Source: Planctomycetota bacterium (GTDB lineage: Bacteria; Planctomycetota; Uabimicrobiia; Uabimicrobiales; Uabimicrobiaceae). From it: a stretch of 64,000 bases of DNA. A program made the translations under genes and the position numbers. The stretch is from positions 1 through 64,000 of the forward strand of contig JAJDCR010000081.1 of assembly GCA_029260735.1 (NCBI GenBank), in the 5' to 3' direction. The stretch's first letter is position 1; every line of letters starts with the position of its first letter. Shown here piece by piece: positions 42,449-53,300 of this stretch. The notes beneath the pieces are model-generated. The model was not told the origin of the DNA and searched no databases. It worked only from the letters and a program-made list of their open reading frames with translations.

Positions 42449-43303
42449 CTAACTTTTCTCCCGTCGTTTCCGGCAAAAAACCTCAACGCATCTCTTATTC
42501 GGATAAATTTTCCCACAAGAAGCCTCATGATTGCGAATATCATAGCGAATAGAAGACCCCAAAGCAGGCACCAAGTCCTCTTCCCACTCTCCGCGTTCCT
42601 CCCAACTATCCAAACCCGCCAAAATCTTAATCGCCTCTGCTGCCATCGTTCCCCCTAAAATCGAGCTAATCACACTAATGGCGGGAAAGCGCTCCACTGT
42701 TTCATGGAAAAACTCGTCGCAGCTTTGGCGAACCATCCGGGCAAACAATCTATCGACATACTCCTGCCCCCAAACGCAGCACAGACAAGCCGTCTTTCCC
42801 GGCCACAAAACCTGCGTCTCACAAAAAGTCCGCCCCATTGCCCCATTCACAACAAAAGGAACTACATCCAAAGCCAAAAGCCTCATATTGATAAAATGCC
42901 GCGCCTCGTTGTTGTCCACTGCCACAATAACTAGCGGAACCTCCCACACCTCATCCCCGACATCCTGGATTTTTGAACAAAAAGGAATCACCTCCGTCTC
43001 CGGCGACAAAAATCCCACCTCCCGCACAATTGCCTCCACTTTCGTCACCCGCCGATGATCCTCCGGGCGAAAAAAAACACAACGGTTCAAATTGCTCAAA
43101 GAAACCCGATCAAAATCCACGACCAACAGACGCCTCACTCCGAGCATAACCAAGTTCTTAATGACCTCATTGCCCACAGCTCCTGCTCCAATGATCAAAA
43201 CAGTACGATCTCGGACACCCCCAAAGCCCTCTCCGAAGAAGCGTCTTGTGCGCTCATCTCGATCATTGTCCCAATCGCCTAAATAAAAAACTCCTTCATT
43301 CAT
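42449..43303 (-). CDS. E1/ThiF/MoeB-like adenylyltransferase
   Basis: 284 residues. The nucleotide-binding motif Gly39-A-G-A-V-Gly44 in VLIIGAGAVGNEV, acidic ribose-binding VVDFDRVSLSNLNRC, and VDNNEARHFIN identify the ThiF/E1 superfamily, which adenylates the C-terminal Gly of ubiquitin-like or sulfur-carrier proteins. A Cys cluster CLCC (about 165) and SCDEFFHETVERFPA may hold zinc or catalytic Cys. The C-terminus adds Cys-rich SCGKIYPNKRCVEVFC. The gene looks more GC-rich than its neighbours. Its ATG overlaps the upstream propeller gene by 8 nt and its stop abuts the arrestin-like gene. No ubiquitin-like, E2 or JAB gene is nearby. Confidence 0.88.
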   Translation of the reverse strand: MNEGVFYLGDWDNDRDERTRRFFGEGFGGVRDRTVLIIGAGAVGNEVIKNLVMLGVRRLLVVDFDRVSLSNLNRCVFFRPEDHRRVTKVEAIVREVGFLSPETEVIPFCSKIQDVGDEVWEVPLVIVAVDNNEARHFINMRLLALDVVPFVVNGAMGRTFCETQVLWPGKTACLCCVWGQEYVDRLFARMVRQSCDEFFHETVERFPAISVISSILGGTMAAEAIKILAGLDSWEERGEWEEDLVPALGSSIRYDIRNHEASCGKIYPNKRCVEVFCRKRREKS

Positions 43304-44192
43304 GGGAGTTTTTCTCCTTTTTACTAAGAATAACTGTTTCTTCTTCTCCTGTCACTAGATCCAAGGTGCAAACCTCAAAGCTATTTTCTCTCGTCGCTTG
43401 GCTGCGAACGGATTTTTCCTGATAGGGTAATCCATATTCTATGGACTCAAGACGACGAAGTTGTTCTCCACTTTGAGCATCAAAGACTAAGGTATAATTG
43501 TGGTTGCTAGCAGAAATTGCTGCTCCAAAGAGTGTTCCATCCCCCGAGAATTGTCCTACCGCCATATGATCTTGGCCAAGAATTTTTTTTAGAGAAACTG
43601 ACCAAACCATTTCCCAACAAGATGTATCAAGGCAATGAAGTCCTTTTCTTCGATCAATAAGAATAAGACGGTTCGTTGTGGGACTTTGCTTGATGTCAAA
43701 AAAAGTTGCATCAATAGGAAGAAGTAGCGGAGTAACTTCCCCTGTTTCTAAAGAAACCCGAAGCAACTCTCCTTTTTTCTGGGCAGGAACAAGCAACTCG
43801 TTTTTAAGAAAAATGAGACTATCTAATGCTCTTATTCCTTTTATAGCTAAATACTCTGATGTTTCCACATTCAGTAAAATGACCTGAGACCTCGATTTAA
43901 AAATGAGCTGATTACCATTTTCGTGGAACGCTCCCATTGGACCTATTCGTTTAAAAGGAAATGTCTTCTCTAAAGCTCCTGACTTTAGATTAAAGATCTG
44001 CATCTCGGAATTCCAGTAACCTATAGCAATGCGATTTTTATCCAGACATACAGCGCTATCGTAATCGTCTGTTCCTGTAAGAAAAGTCGCACTGATTGGT
44101 TTCATGGCATCATTCAGAAGTGTTACCGAGTAAGGATCTTTTTCATGACGCAAGTTTATTCCTTCTGTACCTGTGAAAATGTAAAAACTCAT
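43296..44192 (-). CDS. WD40/PQQ-like beta-propeller protein
   Basis: 298 residues without signal peptide. Repeated blade-like segments such as NRIAIGYWNSEMQIFNLKSGALE, LLNVETSEYLAIKG, LLRVSLETGEVTPL and TLVFDAQSGEQLRRLE indicate a seven-bladed propeller of the WD40/quinoprotein type, probably a protein-interaction platform. An ATG at 44243 would add 17 residues, but AAAGGAGG lies seven nt before the ATG at 44192, an almost perfect Shine-Dalgarno. It overlaps the E1-like gene by 8 nt and heads the three-gene operon. Confidence 0.75.
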   Translation of the reverse strand: MSFYIFTGTEGINLRHEKDPYSVTLLNDAMKPISATFLTGTDDYDSAVCLDKNRIAIGYWNSEMQIFNLKSGALEKTFPFKRIGPMGAFHENGNQLIFKSRSQVILLNVETSEYLAIKGIRALDSLIFLKNELLVPAQKKGELLRVSLETGEVTPLLLPIDATFFDIKQSPTTNRLILIDRRKGLHCLDTSCWEMVWSVSLKKILGQDHMAVGQFSGDGTLFGAAISASNHNYTLVFDAQSGEQLRRLESIEYGLPYQEKSVRSQATRENSFEVCTLDLVTGEEETVILSKKEKNSHE

Positions 44193-44357
44193 AACGAACC
44201 TCCTTTTGCTATAATTTGAATACAAATATCCCACTTTCGTCATCGGGCTATAAGTTAACTTTGCCTATATTAAACCTAGAACGCTTTTTTCACTGCAAAA
44301 TGTAGGTTTATAGTATAGTAAATGAACGTAATATTAGGCCGCTATGCTTCTGGTGAG

Positions 44358-47300
44358 TTAAAAGTTGGGCTCCGTCTCATCAGAGGAATTGTTTTCTCGA
44401 AAACTCTCCTCTATCCTTTGAGCCAGAACCTCTATATACTCTGTCACACAAGTAAGGTGACTTCCAGGCACTCTTTTTGTTTTAATTTTAGGAGATAGAT
44501 TTTGCCAATTTTTCTCCTCCACATCACTTTGCCTTGCATCGGAAAAAATGAGGGTTAAAGGGGTTTGGATGGGTTTGGGAAAATAGTTTATCAAAATTCG
44601 ACCTTGGAGAAAATTAAAGTAAAAATGGCGGTCTTGGAAATTGAATTCTCCTTTTAAGTTGAAGAAGCGCTGGGCTTTTTTTATTCTCTCGCTATTTTCC
44701 TTCGGGTTTAGTTTTAGAATACAGTAGTAATACAAGTTTTGCTTTTGAGCTTCACTAAACCTAAGTATTTTCGAACAGAGACAAACTAAACGATAAAACC
44801 ATAAGGATCTGCCATTTATAGGAAAATCTAATAAAATTAGTTTTTCTACTTTGCTTGTTTTTTCTAAAATCCGAGCCACTTCAAAAGCCACCCCTGCCCC
44901 ATTGCAAAAGCCACCTATATAATAAGGCCCTTCTCTTTGAATTTTTTGAAGAGAGCAGACAAAATCTTCCGCCATTTGAGTAATACTATAAGGAGGTCTA
45001 TTCGGATGAACAGTATGAGGAGAAATCGAGTATAGTCCAATATCGTCCGAAAGATACTTTCTCATTTTGTAGCAATAGTAGCCACAACCATTAAAATCTC
45101 CGTTAAAAAAGAAAAATGTTTTCTCGCCTGGCTTAATCCGAACAAATTTGCTCGTTTTTTCTTCATTTAATTTAACTATTTTATGAGCTAACTCTTCAAT
45201 GGTAGGATAGGATAAAAGAGTTTTTAAGGGCACCAGAATAGAGCAATTATTTTTAATTTCCTCTTGGAGTTGAAGAAATAAAAGAGAGTGCCCTCCTAAA
45301 TCAAAGAAATTTTCTCGAATATCAACGGAGCCTATGTCCAACAATTTTTGCCAAATGTTTTGCAAAAGAATCTGGAGAGGGTCATCAGCATTAGTTTTTT
45401 TTCTGGCCTTCGGAATATTGTCGGTGTTGATTTTCTTGAGAACATCTCTTTGAGCTTCTTTTTCTAAAAAAGGGAGAGCCTTCAAGGGGACAAATTTTGA
45501 TGGTATTCTGTCAGAAAGATGGCGGGTTTTCAAAAAATCTAGTAAAGAGGAGAGATTCAGTTTATCCTTTTCTTTTTTTGGAACGATGAAAGCTATCAGT
45601 TCTTTTTCTTGGGCACCGCTCTCTTTTAGTAAAACGCTGCTTGCTTCTATCTGAGGATAGAGTTCGATACTTTCTTCTAGTTTTTCTAAATCAAGGGGAA
45701 GACCGCGGTAGACTTCAAGCTCTTTTTTCTCTTCCCCAAGCTCAAAGTTCTTTGCCCTAAAAGAGTAGTCTGATATTTTTTCATGAGGAGCCTCTACTAT
45801 TTGTTCTAATAGATAAACCCACTGTTTTTGGAACTCCCTCATTTTTTCTGGTGAAAAGAGACCGGATTGAAAGAATTGGAATTGGATGGTCTCTTTTTCG
45901 TCATTTACATAAATAGCCATGTCGTGGAAAAAATTTAAGCCCGAAAAATAGGAATCTCCGTCCAAAAAAGGATCAAAATTCATTTCAAAAAAAACTTGAA
46001 AAATACTGGAGTAGCCAGAAAAACGGTTAATTCCTTTGTTCAAAGACATGGATGCTAAAGAAAAGTGCTTATGTTTTTTCCCTTCTTTTATAGTTTTTTC
46101 TACCTGGGAAGCTAAGTGTAAAAAAGAAATTTTTTCTTTTAGTTGACTTCGAATCGCCAGAATATTTGTAAGAGGACCGATGAGAGTTTTGCTTTCTCCC
46201 TCATCTCGCCGATTTGCAGAAGTTCCAATGACAATATCTTTTTGTTTGCTATAGCGAGATAACAGCACCTTAAACGCTGTTAAAAAGAGAATATCAATAG
46301 GTTTTTGTTCCTTTTGAGCCAAGATTTTCCAAGAAGAGCTTAGCTCTTTTGTCATAGTAGTGAGATGAAAAGATCCCCCTTGCTCTGAAGTTTTCTCTGG
46401 GTCTTTTTTTAGCTCCAAAATGGGACAGTCGTAGAGTTGTTCCTGCCAGTATCTCTTTGCATCAACTTGCTCTTCTTCAATATTTTTTTCCCACTGAAGA
46501 TAAGAAATTTTTTCTTCGCACTCTAAGAGTTTTTTTCCTTGAACCAAATAACGATAAGAGTCCATCAACTCTGAGAAAATAATTTTTTGAGAGAATCTAT
46601 CCGCTACAATAGGATGAGTGAATATTAAAAACAACTGTTCGTTTTCCCCTAACTCTACCCAAGCTACTCGGAGAGGATGTTCAGAAAATAAATCGAAGGG
46701 GACATTCTTTTTTTCTTCGACCCACTCTTCGATAGCTCTATCTTGACCTTCTGAGCTCTTTAAGTCTATTTTTTCTATCTTCAAAGGATAAAGGCACCTT
46801 CTTTGCTCTAGTTTACCATTATCAAAGCGGAAGTTCGTTGAGAGAATAGGGTGGCAGACAAGGAGATGAGAGAGAGACTGTTCTAAGAGAGGAAAGTTTA
46901 TTGCTTCATTAACTCGAAAAGAACTTTTATTTACACAATAAGAAGGCTCTAGCCTGTGTAAAAACCAGATACGCTCCTGTTCTAAAGAAGCACAAGTCGT
47001 CATATTCTGACCAAACTCCTCGATAATATTGCAAGTTTCCTTTAAGGCTTCTACAGGAGAAATTTGAGAAGAAATTTTTCCTATACGCTCCCCTATCAAT
47101 TTAGACTCTAGTAATTGAGAAAGTTTCTCCGCAATATTCTTAGCTTGAAAATTTTTCTTCTCCAGTTTTTCTGCCACACCTAACTTAATCAAACGGTCGG
47201 CCATATCAAATTGATCAAATCCTACTGGTACGATGAGCTGGGGAACTCCTGCCACGAGACATTCCGCAGCCGTCCCGATGCCACCGTGATGAACGACAGC

Positions 47301-50300
47301 AGCAGTGCGAGGAAACAGTAGGTGGAATGGTAAATAGTTGTAATACCGAATAGTATTCGGTAATTTCTCGGGCATTTGCTCTGGATATCTCCCCACAAAA
47401 ATGGCTCTTTTTTGTAAAATTTCACAGGCCTCCAGTGCTTCCTGAAAAAACAACTGGACATCCTGAGTAAAAGTCCCTGGAGTAAAGAGAATGGGTTTTT
47501 CTCCGTTAGCGAGAAATTCCTCCAACTCAGAAGATAATTTCTTCCACCAACTGGCTTTGTACAATAGAAATCCTGTAAACTGAGTCTGCGGAGGTAGTTT
47601 TATAAGTGGCTCAGCAAACCACTTAGGAAACAAACAAACCACTTTATCCGAAGCAAGCAGCCAATCAGAGACATTCTTTTGGGGAGGTAGCCCTATCTTT
47701 TTTCGTGCTTCGTTTAATAAAGGGAGCATCTCCTTATCCATAGTTTCTCTACTGTATCCGGCCGGGGTACTAGAAACAAAAGGAGGCATAAATGAGACGG
47801 CTAATGTTAAGAGGGGTAGCCCTAGTTTTTCCTGAGTAATCCTCGCTCCAAAAACCATGTGATGATTTAGCAATAAAACATTTTCTTTTGTCGGTAAATC
47901 TCGGACAAATTGATATATTTTGTGAGTCGCTAGAAAAGTTAGCTTCGTGTAAACAGACAGGCTTTTTTTGGGATCTAGAAAGTCAGGATGTTCCAATGCC
48001 TCTCTATCCTCTTTCTCACTCACCACACAATGAAAACCCAGCCCTAAACTACGGATGGTTTTCTCATTCCAACTATTACCTAAAATAGTTATTTGGTGTC
48101 CTTTTTCCTTAAGGGCATTGGCAAGAGCCAAAAAAGGATAAACATCCCCAGCACTGCCTATTGTTGTCATGACAATATGAAAATGACGTGTATCTTTGTT
48201 TTCATTTAGTTGTTTTTTACTATACTTAATAAAGTTATCTTTGTACTGATCATGGATAAATTCGGCAAAAGAGGCAATGGTAGAGTATTCAAAAAACACA
48301 GGAGGAGTGATTTCAGTATTGTATTTGTCATTGATTCCATTGGTAAAAGTGCTAATAGTGATAGAGTCAAAACCATACTCGCTCATGTCTTCTTCAATAT
48401 TGACTTCTTCTTCCCCAAGTTTTAGTATTTGGCAGACATTTTGAGTGAGCTCTTTTTGGATTTTTGTAAGTAGACTTTCTTCCTTTGCTCTCAACTTTCC
48501 TGTTAGTTCATGAGCCGATTTTTTTTCGACCAAGGGAGAAGTTATCGTAGCACTAGATTCTAATTTTGAAGTCCATAGGCTATTTTTCGTTTGGCAAACC
48601 CAATACCTATCTTTCGCAAACGGATAGGTGGGTAAACTAATGCGCTTTGGTTTAGCTTCCCCATACAGTTGACTCCAATCCAATCCCCCTCCTTTTACCC
48701 AAAAAGCAAGGAGCTCAGAAATCTTTTGCAAGCTCATTTTATCTTCAATATTTTCTGGTAACTCTTTCCCTGTATTAGGCGGCTTAACTTGCCCCACATA
48801 CAACCCAGCAATACCATCTTCTCCCGCCAGGAACCTTTCTCCTTTTTCGACTAGCTCCAAAATGGAGGTAACAACCAAGCCTAAACGTTCTTCCATCGCT
48901 ACCCGCCCGACCTGAAGGGTATAGGCCATATCCACTAAAGAAATATCAGAATGCTCCTTTATCGCTCCCAACAAACGTTTAACTTGTTCCTTTAGCTGCT
49001 CCTTGCTTTTTGCAGAGAGAACTACTCCTAAGGGACTATCATTTTTTATTGTTGTAGAAGGAGACGTTTCATCTTTAGCGATATACTCTTCTAAAATTAG
49101 ATGAGCATTACTTCCTCCAAATCCAAAAGAGCTTACCCCCGCTCGCCGAGGCAACTTTTCCCCTCGTTCATCTTGAAGATTCGTCCACTCTCTAGTATCT
49201 TCCAAGATATAAAAAGGGCTATCTTTTAGTTTGATATATGGATTAACCGTATCGCAATGAATATTCTTGACCAAAGTGTTATTTTTTAGCTGCAATAACA
49301 CTTTAATCACTCCTGCCATTCCTGCTGCCAGTTCCAGGTTGCCGATATTTGCCTTCACCGACCCCAGGCCACAATGAGCATTGACAACTTCTGTGCTTCC
49401 TCTAGTTTTGTATAGTTCTCCAAAAGCCATCTTCAAGCCATTGATTTCAATTGGATCACCGAGCTCTGTACCACTTCCATGAACCTCAATATAACCGACA
49501 GTTCTCGGATCAACTCCCGCTTTTGTATAAACGGTTTCGAGCAACTTTGCTTGGGCTTTCGGATTGGGGGCCGTCAATGAATTAGCACGTCCTCCATGAT
49601 TGACAGCACTGCCTCTCAAAATAGCATATATATGATCTCTCTCTTTTTCAGCAACTTCTTTTCTCTTTAAAAAAAGTACTCCCACCCCTTCGCTACGAAC
49701 ATAGCCATCCGCTTTATCAGAGAATGTTTTGCAACGCCCATCTTCGCAAAGCATTCCCGCCTTGTTAAAGCTTATATGTTCCATCGGAGTTATGATGGTA
49801 TTGACCCCGCCGACAATTGCTATATCGCAATCCCCTTCTTTTATTGAGGCCATTGCTCGGTGCACTGCAATCAAAGAACTGGAGCAAGCTGTTTCAACAG
49901 TTTCACTCGGGCCATGAATATTGAGAAAGTAGCTCATTCTATTGGGCCCCATTGAGGAGAGCACTCCTGCAGCAGAGTAACTTTCGGTGGCAACATTTTC
50001 TTGGGCAAGTAATCTACCGTAGTCGTTGCTTCTTCCTATTGCCACAAAAATTCCGGTATTGCTTCCCGATAGGCTTTGAGCCGAGCAACCAGCATCTTCT
50101 ATAGCTTCCCAGACAGAAGTCATCAGCAAACGTTGCTGAGGGTCCATCAACTCTGCTTCTCTGGGAGAAATACCAAAAAAAGAAGGATCAAACTCTCCTA
50201 CTCCTTCGATAAACCCACCCCATTTTATGTTCGTTTTGTTTATTTCTTTTTGAGGATCTCCATAAATAGCTTGCCAATCCCAGCGATCTTTTGGTATTTC

Positions 50301-53300
50301 GCTTATACAGTCTTTCGCTTTTAAAAGATTTTGCCAAAACTCTTCGACATTTTTGGCCATGGGAAACTTCCCACTTATTCCAACAATGGCAACTTCGTCT
50401 GTTTTTTTCTCTTTCCGAGGAATATCAAGTGTTTTAGCAAAACGAAAGTCTTTTTTATCTTCTTTATCTTCTTTTCCCCTTATCTTGCCTTCCTCTTTCT
50501 TTGCCAAATCAGTAGTTAATGGTTTATCAACAGCAAGTTTTCTCCCAAATATATCTTGGTATTCTTCGGCTAAATATTCTCCTAGTTCGCTAATGGTCGA
50601 GCATTCAAAAAATATTGTCGGCATGAGTTCGGTTTGATATTTCAGGTTGAACTCATGGGCAAATCGTGTTTGGCTTATCGAATCAAAGCCATATTCTTTA
50701 AACTCCACATCCTTATTGATATCCTCCTGCTTTATTTTGAGCAGCTTTGAGGTTACTTCCTTTAAAGCATTATGAATGTTCTCTTTTAAAGTGTTATCAT
50801 GTCCCTCAGCTTCTGCCGTAGATAAGGACAATCCTACCGTCGAATCTCTTTTGCCAATCATTTTTCCTAGTAAGCGTGAAGATTTATTTTTCAGTTCATT
50901 TGCTTTTCGAGATCCATTATATTTTCGATCTATCCAATATCTATCTTTGGCAAAAGGGTATGCGGGCAGAGAGACGCGCTGAGGCTTTTCTCGGAAATAG
51001 AAAAGCTTCCAATCTATATCAATCCCCTTTATCCAAAGCTCAGCAACTTTTAGCAACTCTCCTTTTTGAATATTGTCATCAATGACTTCGTTTATTTTTT
51101 CTGACAACAATCCCTGGAGAGAATCAATCTCTTTTATTACTTTACCATGAAGAACTTCTCTATTTCTTTTTGTCTCCAAGTAGTCTTCTAGTTTTCGCCA
51201 GAGATCTTCTTTGTTATGAGCCAAGACAATAACACGCTCTTCCCAAGGAAAACGTCCCATTTGTAAGGTATAAGCGATTTCAGATAAGCGAGTATCTTTG
51301 TTATTTTGCAAGAACGGGATAAAGCACTGCAGATATTCCTCTAAGCGCTTTTGGTTTTTTGCCGAAAAAGGAAATAAGAAAGCCCCCTTTTGCTCTTCTC
51401 TTCTTACGTCCTTTTGTGCAAAATCTTCGACAAGTAAATGAACATTCGTCCCACTAAAACCAAAAGAACTAATCGCCGCTCTTCTGACTCCATCGCTAGA
51501 AGGAACCCAATCAATCAACCTACTATTCACATAGAAAGGGGTGTTTTTCAGAAGTAAGTTCTCATTTTCTTCTTCCAAGTGAGCCAAAGGAGGAATTTTT
51601 TGATATCGCATAGCTAAAAGTACTTTAATCAGACTTGCTACTCCCGCTGCGGCCACAGTATTCCCAATGTTGGCCTTGACAGAACCAAGAGCACAGTAAT
51701 GTTTGCTCTTTGTATGCTTTGCAAAAGACTTCGTCAAAGCAGTCACTTCAATAGGATCTCCCAGTTTTGTCCCCGTTCCGTGAGCTTCTACTAAGCTTAT
51801 ATCTTGTGGATTAACTTCGCTTTTTTCGTAAACTTGTAACTGTAATTCTTCTTGGGACTGAGAATTGGGAGCGGTGATGCCGTTAGTAAAGCCATCCTGA
51901 TTCACAGCACTTCCCTTTATAACGCCATAAATATGGTCCCCATCAGCTAAGGACTGAGTCAATGGTTTTAAGACAACAACCCCCACTCCCTCAGCGAGAA
52001 CAAAACCATCTGCTCGTTCACTAAAGGGCTTACACTTTCCATCGGGAGAAAGCATGCCCAAGCTAGAAATGAGTAAGTGATAGTTGGGAGTGTTCATAAT
52101 AAAAACTCCCCCTGCTAAAGCAAAGTCGCTTTCTCCATTCAAAATACTTTGGCAAGCTTGATGGATAGCGACCAAAGAAGAAGAGCAAGCAGTATCGATG
52201 GGAAAGGCTGGCCCTTTCAGATTTAAAAAATAGCTTAAACGAGCGCTTAAAATAGAAAAAGTTTCTCCTAAAAAGCTTTGGGGCAAAGAAACATCTTCTC
52301 TATCTTGAGGATCATCATGGTAATCTCCATAGCAAGCTCCTACAAAAACCCCTCCCTTACAGCCACTAAAAGATTGAGGAGCATAGCCCGCATCTTCTAT
52401 TGCCTTCCACGCTTCTTGTAAAAACAAGCGTTGTTGGGGGTCCATGTTTTCTGCCTCGGCGGGAGAAATTTTGAAAAAGAGGGAATCAAATTTGTCCGCA
52501 TCATTAACAAACCCACCCCATTTAATATGGCTCCCTTGATTAGCTTGAGCCAACTCCTGTCCAAACTCTCTTCCTTTATTATTCCATTTATTGTGAGGAA
52601 CTTCCGTCGTACTCACTTTTCCTTGCGCTAGATTATGCCAGAACTCTTCTACATTGTCCGCCCCCGGAAAACGTCCCGACATTCCGATAACAGCAATATC
52701 ATCTTTAAAATTTTCAAGATCTTTTTTCTGCTCCAGTAGTGGTCTAGCCTGTTGTTGTAAGCTAGCTTGTCTCTTAGCTGACTCATTTTTGTTCCCTTCA
52801 GCTAAGAGAGTGGCAATGTAAGCGGACATTTTATCGATGGTAAAAGCGGCAAACAAATCTTGGGCCTGCAATTGAATATGAAAAATTTCGTTTAAACGAT
52901 CCAAGAACTCCATCACAGAGATAGAGTTTAGTCCTAACTCGACAAACTCTTTCTCACAATCAAAACTATCTTCCACCTCTAAAACTTCTTGTAGTTCATC
53001 GTGTAAGGTTCTTTTGAGGCTTGATAAATCTAAGGTGCTCTCTTTCGTTTTTGGAGAAATCGTTTTTTCAGGAACATCCCTGCGGGCTTTTTTTACTCCA
53101 AATTGGGCTAAGAGTCGATCTTGTGCTTTCCATGCCAAAATTTGGGCAGTAGGATGTTGCAACATTCTCTCTAACGCTTCCATCCCTTCGTTCGCTTCTA
53201 TGAAAAGCACCCCTTGGTCCGTTAGATTTTTTTGATGCTCTACTGTTGTTAGAAAAGTAACATTGTCCCAAAATCCCCAATTGACCAAATGAACAGGGTA

